A stretch of 64,000 nucleotides of DNA from Celeribacter neptunius (GTDB taxonomy: Bacteria > Pseudomonadota > Alphaproteobacteria > Rhodobacterales > Rhodobacteraceae), in the NCBI RefSeq assembly GCF_900113955.1, contig NZ_FORH01000001.1:674395-738394 (forward strand), read 5' to 3'. Shown here one piece after another: positions 18,801 to 28,407 of this stretch; the first letter of the stretch is position 1, and each line of letters opens with the position of its first letter. A program made the translations under genes and the position numbers. Under the pieces are notes generated by a model. That model saw only the letters and a list, made by a program, of their open reading frames with translations. It was not told the DNA's origin and did no database searches.

Positions 18801-20350
18801 TGACCCGCTTCTCGCGCATGCCCTTTTTCGTCCAGCTGATGCTGGTCTCCGGCGCGGCCATGCTGCTGCCGGCGTTCTATGCGATCGTGCTGCGCGAATG
18901 GGACGATGCGCGGGCGTTCTTCTACGCCGCGACGCTGTTTTCCGCCATGGCGCTGTTCATCGCCATCGCCCGGTTCAACCCGGATGGGACCGATGCGCTG
19001 GAGAATGCGCGCAGACATCGCGACCGCGAGGGGCGCAATCAGCTTCTGACCCTGCTGGCGAGCTATACGGCGCTGCCGCTCATCCTGGCGGTGCCGTTTT
19101 CCGAAGCGACCCGGGACACGACATTCTTCAACGCCTATTTCGAAATGGTCTCGGCGCTGACCACCACCGGGGCGACGCTGTTCGATGATCCGGGGCGGCT
19201 GTCACGGCCGGTGCATCTCTGGACCGCGCTGGTGGGCTGGCTCGGCGGGCTGTTCGCCTGGGTCACCGCGGTGGCGGTGCTGGCGCCGATGAATCTGGGC
19301 GGGTTCGAGGTCATCTCCTCGCGCCGGATCGGCCAGAGCGAGACCCGCGCCTCGCAGATCGACCGGGTGGCCTTGGCTTCCGAGCGCATCGCCCGCTTCA
19401 CCGCGCGGCTGTTCCCGGTCTATCTCGGGCTGACGCTGGCCCTGTGGTTTGCGCTCGCCATGGTCGGGTCCTCGCCCTATGTCGCCTTTTGCCATGCCAT
19501 GTCGGTGATGGCGACCTCGGGGATTTCGCCGGTTGGCGGGATGACAGAGGCCGGCACCGGTTTCATGGGCGAGCTTCTGGTCTTCGCCTTCCTGTTTCTG
19601 GCGCTGTCGCGCAAGACGTTCACCGCCGATCAGGGCCATCGCGCGGCGCCGCCGCTGTGGCAGGATTCCGAGATGAAGATCGGCCTGGCGCTGATCGTCG
19701 TGGTGCCGATGTTCCTGTTCCTGCGCCATTGGGTGGCGGTGCTGGAAGTGTCCGGCGACTGGACCTTTGCCCGCGCCATCTCCTCGCTCTGGGGCGGCAC
19801 GTTCATGGTGCTGTCCTTTCTCTCCACCGCCGGGTTCGAGAGCATGGGCTGGGAGGAGGCGCGGCTCTGGTCCGGGCTTCAGGCGCCGGGCGTGCTGCTC
19901 ATGGGGCTGGCGATTTTCGGCGGGGGCGTGGCGACCACGGCGGGGGGGGTGAAGCTCATTCGCCTCTATGCGCTGGTGCGCCATGGCGAACGTGAGATCG
20001 AAAAGCTCATTTCGCCCAATTCGGTCGGTGGCGCCGGCGCCAACGCCCGGCGGATCCGCCGCGAGGGGGCCTATGTCGCCTGGGTCTATTTCATGGTCTT
20101 CGCCTTTACCATCGCCGCGGTGATGATGCTTTTGTCGCTGTTCGGGCTGCATTTCGAACAGGCGGCCGTCTTTACCATCTCGGCGCTGACCACCACCGGG
20201 CCGCTGGTGAATGTGGTGGGCTCGGTGCCGATGAGCTATGCCGAGCTCGGCGTGGCGGAAAAGGCGATCCTTGCGGCCACCATGGTGCTGGGGCGGCTCG
20301 AGATGTTGGCGATCATTGCGCTTCTGAACCCGGAATTCTGGCGGCGTTAG
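18800..20350 (+). CDS. trkH: Trk potassium transporter TrkH
   Basis: Inner-membrane potassium channel/transporter subunit. 516 residues with four pore-loop repeats, each recognisable by its selectivity-filter region: SALTTTGATLF, SVMATSGISPVGG, SFLSTAGFESMGW and SALTTTGPLV. About ten hydrophobic segments. The start is the ATG overlapping the trkA stop. Works with TrkA from the preceding gene. Confidence 0.95.
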   Translation: MTRFSRMPFFVQLMLVSGAAMLLPAFYAIVLREWDDARAFFYAATLFSAMALFIAIARFNPDGTDALENARRHRDREGRNQLLTLLASYTALPLILAVPFSEATRDTTFFNAYFEMVSALTTTGATLFDDPGRLSRPVHLWTALVGWLGGLFAWVTAVAVLAPMNLGGFEVISSRRIGQSETRASQIDRVALASERIARFTARLFPVYLGLTLALWFALAMVGSSPYVAFCHAMSVMATSGISPVGGMTEAGTGFMGELLVFAFLFLALSRKTFTADQGHRAAPPLWQDSEMKIGLALIVVVPMFLFLRHWVAVLEVSGDWTFARAISSLWGGTFMVLSFLSTAGFESMGWEEARLWSGLQAPGVLLMGLAIFGGGVATTAGGVKLIRLYALVRHGEREIEKLISPNSVGGAGANARRIRREGAYVAWVYFMVFAFTIAAVMMLLSLFGLHFEQAAVFTISALTTTGPLVNVVGSVPMSYAELGVAEKAILAATMVLGRLEMLAIIALLNPEFWRR

Positions 20351-20515
20351 CGCCCACAGATGGCGGATGTGACACAAATTTGCGCTGGCTTTCCATCAAG
20401 ATCCGGAAATTTCCACCGTGATCTTGACAATCCCGACAATCTGCGGCGAGGTGATGCCAAGTGCTGTCGCCCGAGGGACAGTTCGCATCAAAAGCGCAAT
20501 AAAAAGGCAAAGATC

Positions 20516-20752
20516 ATGGCCGCCGACAAACAGAACCTTCAGGACGCTTTCCTCAACCACGTTCGCAAGACCAAAGTTCCCGTGACGATCTTTCTGATCA
20601 ACGGGGTGAAACTGCAGGGTGTGATCACCTGGTTTGACAATTTCTGTGTGCTCTTGCGCCGGGACGGTCAATCGCAGCTCGTGTACAAACACGCCATCTC
20701 GACGATCATGCCGGCCCAGCCGATCAATCTTTACGATGGTGAGGAAGCCTGA
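20516..20752 (+). CDS. hfq: RNA chaperone Hfq
   Basis: Hexameric Sm-like protein that pairs small RNAs with messages. 78 residues, the alphaproteobacterial length, with the Sm1 region [30 protein letters not shown] and the Sm2 region [10 protein letters not shown]. The start at 20516 (MAADKQNLQ) follows AAAAGG; the frame is open upstream but not conserved. Followed by a terminator-like hairpin and then hflX, the classical hfq-hflX order. It is the natural partner of the candidate small RNA at 1692-1766. Confidence 0.97.
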   Translation: MAADKQNLQDAFLNHVRKTKVPVTIFLINGVKLQGVITWFDNFCVLLRRDGQSQLVYKHAISTIMPAQPINLYDGEEA

Positions 20753-20801
20753 GCGGATCACACCGCCTCTTGCATCCCGCTTGAAAAGATTTAAGTGACG
20801 C

Positions 20802-20830
20802 GCACCTGTCGAGGTCTCGACGGGTGCTTT
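20802..20830 (+). terminator. terminator-like hairpin after hfq
   Basis: Arms GCACCTGTCGA and TCGACGGGTGC (11 bp including one T-G wobble), loop GGTC, then only three T. Probably a partial terminator between hfq and hflX. Confidence 0.65.
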
Positions 20831-20903
20831 GTCGCGTTGCGCTTTCGCTGATGAGATCGTCGCGGAGCGGGTGCGGCAGCGAAGTGTCTGAAAGGAGCGC
20901 CAT

Positions 20904-22202
20904 TTGGGCGACTATTACGATCACGAAGTGCAGCCGACCCGGGCCTGGGTGCTGCATCCCGACATCACCTCCGACCGCAACCGCCGCGAGCCGCAGAGCG
21001 GTCTCGAAGAGGCGGTGGCACTGGCCGCGGCCCTGCCCAATCTCGAGGTCATGGGCTCGGAGATTGTGCGCCTGCCGAAGATTCAACCCGGGCATCTCTT
21101 TGGCACCGGCAAGATTCAGGAACTCAAGGAGCGGATCAAGGCCGCCGAGGTCGAGCTGGTGCTGATCGACGGGCCGGTCAGCCCGGTGCAGCAGCGCAAT
21201 CTGGAAAAAGAGTGGAAGGTCAAGCTGCTCGACCGCACGGGGCTCATTCTCGAGATCTTCTCGGATCGGGCACGCACCCGCGAAGGCGTGTTGCAGGTCG
21301 AAATGGCGGCGCTCAGCTATCAGCGCACGCGATTGGTGCGGGCCTGGACCCACCTGGAGCGGCAGCGCGGCGGGCTTGGCTTTGTCGGCGGTCCCGGCGA
21401 AACCCAAATCGAGGCCGACCGTCGTGCCATCGACGAACAGCTGGTGCGGCTGCGCCGGCAACTCGACAAGGTGGTGAAGACCCGCGAGCTGCACCGCGCC
21501 TCGCGCGCCAAGGTGCCGTTCCCGATCGTCGCGCTTGTGGGCTATACCAACGCCGGCAAATCGACCTTTTTCAACACGGTCACCGGCGCCGATGTCTTTG
21601 CCAAGGACATGCTGTTTGCCACGCTCGATCCGACCATGCGGCAGTTGAAGATCAGCGATGCCCATGGTGGCGACCGTGAGATCATCTTGTCCGACACGGT
21701 GGGTTTCATCTCGAGCCTGCCGACCCAGCTGGTGGCGGCCTTCCGCGCCACGCTCGAAGAGGTGCTGGACGCCGATCTGATCCTGCATGTGCGCGATATC
21801 GCTGCCGAGGAGACCGAGGAACAGAAGGCCGATGTGCTGAAGATCCTCAACGATCTGGGGATCAAGGACGACGCACCGATGTTCGAGGTCTGGAACAAGA
21901 TCGATCTGCTGGACCCGGAGGCGCGCGAGGCGCGGCTCGAACGCGCCGCCGCCGAGCCCGACAAATTCGCCATTTCGGCGGTGACGGGCGAGGGGATTCC
22001 CGAGCTGCTCTCCGCAATTTCCGCGCATTTCGAGGAAGACAAGATTGAACGCGAGCTGATCCTGCCCTATGCCGAGGGCAGAAAACGCGCCTGGCTCTTT
22101 GAGGAGGGCGTGGTGCAGGGCGAGGAGATGACCGAAGAAGGCTATGCCCTCAAGCTTCTCTGGACGCCGCGGCAGGAAAAGCAATTTCGGGAGATGACAT
22201 GA
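20904..22202 (+). CDS. hflX: ribosome-associated GTPase HflX
   Basis: GTPase that binds the 50S subunit and helps rescue or split stalled ribosomes. 432 residues: an N-terminal HflX domain with the glycine-rich GTGKIQELKE and ERQRGGLGFVGGPGETQIE blocks, then a G domain with G1 GYTNAGKST, G3 DTVGF and G4 NKID. The start is TTG at 20904, strongly supported by AAGGAG 6 bases upstream. Its stop overlaps the next small gene by four bases. Confidence 0.95.
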   Translation: MGDYYDHEVQPTRAWVLHPDITSDRNRREPQSGLEEAVALAAALPNLEVMGSEIVRLPKIQPGHLFGTGKIQELKERIKAAEVELVLIDGPVSPVQQRNLEKEWKVKLLDRTGLILEIFSDRARTREGVLQVEMAALSYQRTRLVRAWTHLERQRGGLGFVGGPGETQIEADRRAIDEQLVRLRRQLDKVVKTRELHRASRAKVPFPIVALVGYTNAGKSTFFNTVTGADVFAKDMLFATLDPTMRQLKISDAHGGDREIILSDTVGFISSLPTQLVAAFRATLEEVLDADLILHVRDIAAEETEEQKADVLKILNDLGIKDDAPMFEVWNKIDLLDPEAREARLERAAAEPDKFAISAVTGEGIPELLSAISAHFEEDKIERELILPYAEGRKRAWLFEEGVVQGEEMTEEGYALKLLWTPRQEKQFREMT

Positions 22203-22561
22203 GCGACAAAGTGGCAGAGACGGCAGGGACGGACGCAAAGGCGGACAAGACCGACAAGGCCGAGAAGCATCTCTACATGATGCAATTCGAAGGCACCGCC
22301 GGGGCCAAGACCGGGCTGCGCATGGGCGCGCGTCACATGATCATGGTGTTCATCGTCGCCTCCGAGCCGAAATTCGCCGTCGCCAAGGGCCACAAGGGGC
22401 TCGAAGTTACCGGCTGGTCCGGGCTCGAGATGAAGAAGATCGGCGATATCACCGGCAAGAAGCGCTTTGAAGACAAGGCCATGGACGCCTCCGCCCGCAA
22501 GGCGATGGAGAAAGGTGCCTCTTTCCTGATCTTCAAGAACGAGATCAAGGGACAGGCGTGA
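22199..22561 (+). CDS. hypothetical protein cotranscribed with hflX
   Basis: A 120-residue protein I do not recognise. The first 25 residues are Ala/Lys/Asp-rich and probably disordered; the rest is a compact alpha/beta-looking domain (HLYMMQFEGTAG ... MIMVFIVASEPKF ... FEDKAMDASARKAMEKGA). No signal peptide, membrane segment or cysteine motif. It starts in an ATGA overlap with hflX, so expression is coupled to that ribosome factor; a translation- or stress-related role is only a guess from position. Confidence 0.75.
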   Translation: MSDKVAETAGTDAKADKTDKAEKHLYMMQFEGTAGAKTGLRMGARHMIMVFIVASEPKFAVAKGHKGLEVTGWSGLEMKKIGDITGKKRFEDKAMDASARKAMEKGASFLIFKNEIKGQA

Positions 22562-22576
22562 GCAAGGTCTGGACCC

Positions 22577-23128
22577 TCAGCGCTGCGTGAGGTCCCGCGC
22601 CGGGTTGCCGGCAACGCGGGCGCCGGGGGCCACGTCCTTGGTCACCACAGATCCCGCACCGACGATGGCGCCGTCGCCGATGGTGACGCCGGGCAGGAGG
22701 ATGGCACCGCCGCCGATCCAGACATCTTTGCCAATGGTGACGGGCAGGGCGCGTTCGATCAATTGGCCGCGTTTGACCGGGTCGCGATGGTGATCCGGGC
22801 AATAGATCTGCACCTGCGGGCCGAGCATCGCATTCCTGCCAATCTCCACCTGTGCCGCGTCGAGCACGACGCAGCCGACATTCATGAAGGCGCCTTCGGC
22901 CATCTTGAGATTGCCGTAGAGCAGGTGAAACTGGCCTTCGATCCGGGCCGTCTCATGCACTTCGGGCAGAAGCGCGCGCAGATCCGGGTGGATGTCGCCG
23001 CGCTCCGAGGGCAGGGCCATATTGTGCCGGTGCACCGCATCGAAGACGCGCATGCGGATCGCGTCGATTTCCGGGTCGAGGCTGCAATACCAGTCTCCGG
23101 CGCGCATCTTGTCGAGTTCGGATGTCAT
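22577..23128 (-). CDS. sugar O-acetyltransferase (Maa/LacA/NodL family)
   Basis: Acetyl-CoA-dependent O-acetyltransferase of the left-handed beta-helix class. 183 residues: an N-terminal Maa-type segment beginning [15 protein letters not shown], then hexapeptide repeats (for example [22 protein letters not shown]) and the conserved [10 protein letters not shown] turn near the end. The catalytic His is probably in the CPDHHRD segment. Substrate is unknown; maltose, galactoside or lipo-oligosaccharide acetylation are family activities. 10 bases from the penicillin-acylase-like gene on the same strand; converges on the hflX operon. Confidence 0.88.
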   Translation of the reverse strand: MTSELDKMRAGDWYCSLDPEIDAIRMRVFDAVHRHNMALPSERGDIHPDLRALLPEVHETARIEGQFHLLYGNLKMAEGAFMNVGCVVLDAAQVEIGRNAMLGPQVQIYCPDHHRDPVKRGQLIERALPVTIGKDVWIGGGAILLPGVTIGDGAIVGAGSVVTKDVAPGARVAGNPARDLTQR

Positions 23129-23138
23129 CGTGGGGATC

Positions 23139-25598
23139 TCATTTCTCCGGCACCAGATGGGTCATGCCGACGCCGGCGGCGCGGGCCAGTTCCGGGTCGA
23201 GGCTCATCGGCACATATTCGCCGCGGCGCCAGAGCTCGCCGAGATCGTCATAATGGCGCGACAGCGGGTGGCCGGACTGGCCGGTGGCGGTGATGAACAC
23301 GGAACTGTCCGGGTCGGCGAAATCATAGACACCGCGATAGGCCGCGCCATGGACATTGGCGAGGGGCTCCGGTCCGTCGCCTGCCGTCACGCCGCGCATC
23401 AGCGTGTTGTCACCGCCCGAGGTCGATTGCCGGATGTTCACCACCCATTTCAGGAAGGGCACCTTGCCCAGCACCGGGTGATCGTGATGGGCGATATGGG
23501 CGTCGCCCCAGCGCAGGCTTTCGAGATTGCTCGAATAATTTTCGCTGATCCACAGCAGCGCATCGTCGAGCGCGAGACGGGCGATATCGGTGCAGGTTTC
23601 CTTCGGGGCCGACTGGATCACGTCGCACCAGACCGAGGCGCCGCCGATGTCGCGATAGACCCGTTCGATGAACAGCGGCTCGACATGGGTGTATTCATCC
23701 GCCAGCGGGCCGACCTCGTCGCGAATGAGCCGGTCCTGCAGGGCGCGCATCCAGGCGTAATAGATCAAGGGCTCCGGCAGGTGTTCGTTCATCTCGCCGT
23801 TCCATTCGGCCAGGAGTTTCAGCGCGCGTTGGCGCTGGCGCTCCACCGTGCCCTCGGGGGCGGCCTCGCCGGTGAACCAGAGATCTGCACCGACCAAGGG
23901 CAGGAGCGTCCGGGCCGAGGTCGAGACCACGTCATTCTGCACCTCGATGAAGCTCTCGCGTGTGTGCACCTCGCGCGCCTGCATCAGCCGCTGCCAGCGC
24001 TGGACGCGTTGGGTATCGCCCCAATGATAGGACAGGTGATCGGGGAAGGGCGCGTCCACCGTCTTGTTGTTGGTATTGCCGATGATGCCGTCCGGGCCGG
24101 AGGTGAAACTCGGCAGCGCGTCGAAATCGCGCCAGCCCTGCCAGCGGTTGGCTTCGATCCAGCCGGGCGAGGGGATGCGGCCCTGCGACTGATGCCTTGG
24201 ATCGCGTGCCGGGGCGCGGCCGATCACTTTCATCTGCACCCGGTCCGGATCGGCCATGGTGAGATTGAGCGCGGGCGCGGCGAAATCGCGCGCCGCCTGC
24301 AGCGCCGCCGACATATTGCCGGCATGATTGAGTGCCACCAGCGCCGTCATCGAGCGATCATCGGGCACCAGCGCCGTCCAGTTGACCGAGACTAGATGGC
24401 CCGGCGGGGTGATCGTGTCGACGTCAAAGGCAGTTTTCGGCAGCACCGGGCCATTGTCCGTCCAGTTGAGCGTCAGGGTCACCGGGGCGGCATCCTTGAT
24501 CTGCACGATCGAGGGGCGCGAGCGCATCGGTTTGAACCCGTCAGGCGTCAGCACCTCTTTCGGATTGTCCGGGTTCTGTTTCTCGATATGCAGGTCCGCG
24601 TCGTCGAGATAGGCCGCGGTGATGCCCCAGCCGAAGCGTTCGCGCCGGCCCGAGACGACGCCCGGGATGCCCGGCACGGTGGCGCCGATCACGCCGCCGG
24701 ACGTGAGCTCGAGCCGGGCCAGATACCAGGCGCCGGGGGCGGAGAAGTCGAGATGCGGGTCATTGGCCAGAAGCGTCGCGCCGGTGGCCGAACGTCCCGG
24801 CGCCGCGGCCCAGGCGTTCGAGGCGCCCGCCATGCCGTTGTCGGGCATCGGCGAGAGGGCGTATTGCACGCCGGAGGGCTGTTTGCTGGGCAGGGCCTCG
24901 GGAAACAGCGTCGCAAATCTCGGCAGGAGCGCGGTGCCGGTGCCCGGGGCATCGGGCATCAGATCCTTGAGCCGGTCCTGTGGCAGCAAGAGCGAAGTAC
25001 GGGCGCGCAGCACCTCGTTGGGGATCTGGTCGGAGAGCTGGACGGCGACGAGTTTCAGGATGGCGATGGAATCGGCGGGCTGCCAATAGGCGATCTCGGT
25101 CGGGAACAGGAAGAATTCCGGTGCGCCGCGGCCGAGAGCGCCCTTGTTCACCTCCGCGATCCAGGCATTCACCCCGCGGGCATAGGCGTCGAGCGCGGCC
25201 TTGGCCTCCGGGCTTTGCACGGCGACCGAGGCCTTCGCCGCCTCGTAGAGGCCGAGACGCCGCATCAGCTCGTCTGTCGTGAGCGTCCGTTCCCCGAACA
25301 TCTCCGAGAGCTTGCCCTGGGCGGTGCGACGCAACAGGATCATCTGGAACAGCCGGTCCTGGGCATGGGCAAAACCGAGCCCGTAATAGACGTCCTCGTC
25401 ATTCTCGCCGAAAATATGTGGCACATTGGCATTGTCGCGGGCGATCTCCAGCGGTGCGGAGAGCCCGGAGACCTCATAATCGGCATTGTAATCCGGCAGC
25501 GAGCGGGCCGCGAGCCAGTAGGTCAGCCAGACGCCCAGCACCGTCAGCAGGACAAGGGCGGAAACCAGTTTGAGGAGCAGCGAAAAAATGCGTGCCAT
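23139..25598 (-). CDS. penicillin acylase family protein (Ntn-hydrolase)
   Basis: Secreted or membrane-anchored amidase that matures by self-cleavage; members act on penicillins, acyl-homoserine lactones or other N-acyl compounds. 819 residues: an N-terminal hydrophobic segment (about 6-29), an alpha-chain region with [32 protein letters not shown], the cleavage/nucleophile site GASNAW with Ser260 as predicted N-terminal nucleophile, then the beta chain with [16 protein letters not shown] and [12 protein letters not shown]. The frame is open far upstream, opposite the next gene; the start at 25598 gives a normal signal anchor. Quorum quenching is possible but not shown. Confidence 0.88.
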   Translation of the reverse strand: MARIFSLLLKLVSALVLLTVLGVWLTYWLAARSLPDYNADYEVSGLSAPLEIARDNANVPHIFGENDEDVYYGLGFAHAQDRLFQMILLRRTAQGKLSEMFGERTLTTDELMRRLGLYEAAKASVAVQSPEAKAALDAYARGVNAWIAEVNKGALGRGAPEFFLFPTEIAYWQPADSIAILKLVAVQLSDQIPNEVLRARTSLLLPQDRLKDLMPDAPGTGTALLPRFATLFPEALPSKQPSGVQYALSPMPDNGMAGASNAWAAAPGRSATGATLLANDPHLDFSAPGAWYLARLELTSGGVIGATVPGIPGVVSGRRERFGWGITAAYLDDADLHIEKQNPDNPKEVLTPDGFKPMRSRPSIVQIKDAAPVTLTLNWTDNGPVLPKTAFDVDTITPPGHLVSVNWTALVPDDRSMTALVALNHAGNMSAALQAARDFAAPALNLTMADPDRVQMKVIGRAPARDPRHQSQGRIPSPGWIEANRWQGWRDFDALPSFTSGPDGIIGNTNNKTVDAPFPDHLSYHWGDTQRVQRWQRLMQAREVHTRESFIEVQNDVVSTSARTLLPLVGADLWFTGEAAPEGTVERQRQRALKLLAEWNGEMNEHLPEPLIYYAWMRALQDRLIRDEVGPLADEYTHVEPLFIERVYRDIGGASVWCDVIQSAPKETCTDIARLALDDALLWISENYSSNLESLRWGDAHIAHHDHPVLGKVPFLKWVVNIRQSTSGGDNTLMRGVTAGDGPEPLANVHGAAYRGVYDFADPDSSVFITATGQSGHPLSRHYDDLGELWRRGEYVPMSLDPELARAAGVGMTHLVPEK

Positions 25599-25706
25599 AG
25601 AGTATTTGGACCTATCGGATGTGCGCGAATAGCGGTTGACGCGGCGCTGCGAACAGCTACCGTTCTGGCCTCGCGTTAAACCATATAGATCGGAGAGGGA
25701 AAAGCC

Positions 25707-26579
25707 ATGGCGACAGTCGCATTTTTGGGGTTGGGGGTCATGGGATATCCGATGGCCGGGCATCTGGAAAAACAGGGCCACAAGGTCACGGTCTATAATC
25801 GCACCACGGCCAAGGCCGAAGCCTGGGCGGAGGAACACGAGGGCGGCTTTGCGCCAAGCCCGCGTGAGGCGGCAGAGGGCTGCGACTTCGTGTTTTCCTG
25901 TGTCGGCAACGATGACGACCTGCGCTCCGTCTGTCTCGGGCCGGAGGGCGCCTTCGCCGGGATGAAAGAGGGCGCGGTGTTTGTCGATCACACAACTGTG
26001 TCCGCGAAAGTCTCGCGTGAACTGGCCGAAGCGGCGGCGGAGGCTGGCATCGGCTATGTCGACGCACCGGTGTCGGGCGGTCAGGCCGGTGCCGAGAATG
26101 GCGTCTTGTCGGTGATGTGCGGCGGCGCCGAGGCGCATTACGCGGCCGTCGAGCCGGTGATGGCGGCCTATGGCAAGACCGTGAAACGTCTGGGCGAGGT
26201 CGGCATGGGCCAGACCGCCAAGATGTGCAACCAGATCTGCATCGCCGGTCTGGTGCAGGGGCTTTCTGAGGCGCTGCTTCTGGCCGAGAAATCCGGGCTC
26301 GATGGCGAGGCACTCGTCGATGTGATCTCTGGCGGCGCGGCCGGCAGCTGGCAGATGGTCAACCGCCACAAGACCATGCTGGCGGGCCAGTACGAACACG
26401 GGTTCGCGGTCGACTGGATGCGCAAGGATCTGGCGATCTGTCTCGAGGCCGGCAACGAGGTCGGCGCCAGCCTGCCGGTCACCGCGCTGGTCGATCAGTT
26501 CTACAAGGATGTGCAGACCATGGGCGGCGGGCGCTGGGACACCTCGAGCCTTCTGGCACGGCTCAAAGCCTTTTCCTGA
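25707..26579 (+). CDS. NAD(P)-dependent beta-hydroxyacid dehydrogenase
   Basis: 3-hydroxyisobutyrate dehydrogenase/tartronate semialdehyde reductase superfamily. 290 residues: Rossmann start VAFLGLGVMGYPMAGHL, the substrate-binding DAPVSGGQAGAENGVLSVMCGG block, and GQTAKMCNQICIAG, where the lysine is the usual catalytic residue. The late MRKDLAICLEAG block is also typical. Exact substrate is not determinable; glyoxylate/succinic semialdehyde reductases share this pattern. Divergent from the penicillin-acylase-like gene and closed by a strong terminator. Confidence 0.9.
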   Translation: MATVAFLGLGVMGYPMAGHLEKQGHKVTVYNRTTAKAEAWAEEHEGGFAPSPREAAEGCDFVFSCVGNDDDLRSVCLGPEGAFAGMKEGAVFVDHTTVSAKVSRELAEAAAEAGIGYVDAPVSGGQAGAENGVLSVMCGGAEAHYAAVEPVMAAYGKTVKRLGEVGMGQTAKMCNQICIAGLVQGLSEALLLAEKSGLDGEALVDVISGGAAGSWQMVNRHKTMLAGQYEHGFAVDWMRKDLAICLEAGNEVGASLPVTALVDQFYKDVQTMGGGRWDTSSLLARLKAFS

Positions 26580-26624
26580 TTTGTCGCGCTTTGCGCTAAT
26601 TCACTGACCTGAAATGATATTCCG

Positions 26625-26658
26625 GCCCCGTTGCGACCTCCTGTCGCGACGGGGCTTT
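26625..26658 (+). terminator. intrinsic terminator after the dehydrogenase gene
   Basis: Stem GCCCCGTTGCGAC (26625-26637) against GTCGCGACGGGGC (26643-26655), 13 bp with one T-G wobble, loop CTCCT, then TTT. Separates the dehydrogenase from the arsR-like group. Confidence 0.85.
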
Positions 26659-26664
26659 GTCGTC

Positions 26665-26713
26665 TTGTTCCAGATCATGGCGGGGCCTATGTTTATATGC
26701 GCTTATGCGCATA
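26665..26713 (+). promoter_or_regulatory. predicted promoter and ArsR-type operator
   Basis: A -35-like TTGTTC (26665-26670) and a -10-like TATGTT (26688-26693) are 17 bases apart. Covering the expected transcription start is a perfect dyad, ATGCGC-TTAT-GCGCAT (26697-26712), extended by one T-A pair. Placement just before the ArsR-family gene fits autorepression. Confidence 0.6.
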
Positions 26714-26728
26714 AAGGAGTTTGCCCCG

Positions 26729-27037
26729 ATGATTCTGCCGATCCTCTCCGCCCTGGCCGAACCGACCCGCCTCGAAGCCATGCGGCTTCTGGGCGACGGG
26801 CAGGAACATTGCACCTGTGAGCTGATGCAAAAGATCGGCGCGACGCAGAGCCGGATGTCGCGGCATATGCAGGTGTTGAAACAGGCCGGGCTGGTCAGCG
26901 ATCGTCGCGACGCGCAATGGGTGCGCTACACGCGCAATCGGGAGCTGCCTGAGGCGTTGAACGCGGTGGTCGACGCGGTGCTCGGCGCCGCGCAAACGGC
27001 CAGCTTGAGCGAAGACCAGGAAAGGCATGTGGCATGA
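26729..27037 (+). CDS. ArsR-family metalloregulator
   Basis: A 102-residue winged-helix repressor. The N-terminal helix ILPILSALAEPTRLEAMRLL and the recognition helix TQSRMSRHMQVLKQAGLVSDRRDAQWVRY are typical. A Cys-Thr-Cys pair (EHCTCEL, residues 30-36) sits at the start of the DNA-binding helices, where classical ArsR proteins carry the CVC arsenite site. The ATG at 26729 has AAGGAG 10 bases upstream; an in-frame ATG at 26705 lies inside the predicted operator. It overlaps the permease gene by four bases, so it likely represses that gene and responds to a thiophilic metalloid. Confidence 0.88.
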   Translation: MILPILSALAEPTRLEAMRLLGDGQEHCTCELMQKIGATQSRMSRHMQVLKQAGLVSDRRDAQWVRYTRNRELPEALNAVVDAVLGAAQTASLSEDQERHVA

Positions 27038-28107
27038 GCGATATTCTTCATCATGAGCATCATAATGAGCGTCCCTCTCATCGTCCTGACTGGCTCTGGC
27101 ATCTGGGCGTGGCCGGTTTTGTCGCCGTCTGGTGGGTCGTCTATCATCAGCTGATCCCATTCTCCGAATGGATCACGTCTCTCGTCCCGGTGGAACGGCA
27201 CAGCCACACCGGCGAGGCGATTGCGTTTTTCTTCTATGACGTGCCGAAGGTGATGATGCTCCTGACCCTCATCGTCTTTGCCATGGGGGTGGTGCGCAGC
27301 TTCTTCTCGCCGGAGAAAACCCGGGCGCTTCTGTCCGGCAAGCGCGAGGGCGTCGGCAATGTGCTCTCCGCCGGGCTCGGCGTGTTGACGCCGTTCTGTT
27401 CCTGTTCTGCCGTGCCGCTCTTTATCGGTTTTGTCTCCGCCGGCGTGCCGCTTGGCGTGACATTCTCTTTCCTGATCGCGGCGCCGATGGTCAATGAGGT
27501 GGCGCTGGTGCTGCTCTTCGGTCTGGTCGGCTGGCAGGTGGCGCTGACCTATCTCGCCTTTGGCCTCGGCATCGCCATTGTCGCAGGCTTCATCATCGGC
27601 AAATTGAAACTCGAGGGCTGGTTGCAGGACTGGGTGCGCGAGATCCATTCCGGGGCAGGCGGCGCCGAGCTGATCGAGGGCGAACGGCTGACCATGGTCG
27701 ACCGTTACAAACTCGGCATCGAGGCGGTGAAAGAGATTTTCGGCAAGGTCTGGATCTGGATCATCCTCGGCATCGCCATGGGCGCGCTGATCCACGGCTA
27801 TGTGCCCGAGGACCTGATGGTGCGGATCATGGGGGCAGAGGCCTGGTGGTCGGTGCCTGCCGCGGTGGTGATGGGCATTCCCATGTACACCAATGCCGCC
27901 GGCGTCATCCCGATTGTCGAGGCTTTGCTCGGCAAGGGTGCGGCGCTGGGTACGGTTCTGGCCTTCATGATGAGCGTCATCGCGCTCAGCTTGCCGGAAA
28001 TGATCATCCTCAAACAGGTGCTGACCCTGCGTCTCATCGCCGTGTTCATCGGCGTCGTCGGCAGCGGCATCCTCGCCGTCGGCTTCCTGTTCAACCTGAT
28101 ATTCTGA
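27034..28107 (+). CDS. ArsP-like permease (DUF318/COG0701 family)
   Basis: Inner-membrane permease of 357 residues with about 8-10 hydrophobic segments. The conserved TPFCSCSAVPLFIGF motif (near 125-139) and the second-half PMYTNAAGVIPIVEALL are hallmarks of the family that includes the organoarsenical efflux protein ArsP. The N terminus is rich in histidine (HHEHHNERPSHR), a possible metal-binding tail. Coupled to the ArsR-like gene (ATGA) and followed after 14 bases by a thiol protein. Efflux of an arsenical or related compound is inferred. Confidence 0.85.
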   Translation: MSDILHHEHHNERPSHRPDWLWHLGVAGFVAVWWVVYHQLIPFSEWITSLVPVERHSHTGEAIAFFFYDVPKVMMLLTLIVFAMGVVRSFFSPEKTRALLSGKREGVGNVLSAGLGVLTPFCSCSAVPLFIGFVSAGVPLGVTFSFLIAAPMVNEVALVLLFGLVGWQVALTYLAFGLGIAIVAGFIIGKLKLEGWLQDWVREIHSGAGGAELIEGERLTMVDRYKLGIEAVKEIFGKVWIWIILGIAMGALIHGYVPEDLMVRIMGAEAWWSVPAAVVMGIPMYTNAAGVIPIVEALLGKGAALGTVLAFMMSVIALSLPEMIILKQVLTLRLIAVFIGVVGSGILAVGFLFNLIF

Positions 28108-28121
28108 GAATGGAGAACATC

Positions 28122-28358
28122 ATGAAATCCGTGAAAGTCTATGGTCCCGGCTGCAAACGCTGTGAAACCACCGCCGAGATGGTGCGCGAAGCGGCGGCCA
28201 AATTGGGCCTCGAGGTCGAGGTGGAGAAAGTCACCGATCCGAAGAGCATCGCCATGGCGGGCGTCATGTCGACCCCGGGGATTTCCATCGATGGCAAGCT
28301 CGTTCATGCCGGCGGTCTGCCGGAAGCGGGCAAGCTCGAGGGCTGGCTCGCCTCCTGA
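28122..28358 (+). CDS. small thioredoxin-like redox protein
   Basis: A 78-residue thioredoxin-fold mini-protein of the redox-active disulfide protein type. The active site is GPGCKRCETT (Cys10 and Cys13), followed by the cis-proline region MSTPGISIDGKLVHAGG. The ATG at 28122 has GGAGA upstream. This partner repeatedly accompanies DUF318 permeases, and it may keep the substrate or permease cysteines reduced. Confidence 0.88.
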   Translation: MKSVKVYGPGCKRCETTAEMVREAAAKLGLEVEVEKVTDPKSIAMAGVMSTPGISIDGKLVHAGGLPEAGKLEGWLAS

Positions 28359-28407
28359 TCGGGGTCCGAGCGTGCGAAATATCAAGAGATCAAAGGGAGG
28401 ACTGATC

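Noticed and set aside
23139-26399. Leftward frame of 1086 residues including the penicillin-acylase-like gene
   Set aside because: The first 267 codons lie opposite the well-supported dehydrogenase gene; the signal anchor starting at 25598 is the natural N terminus.
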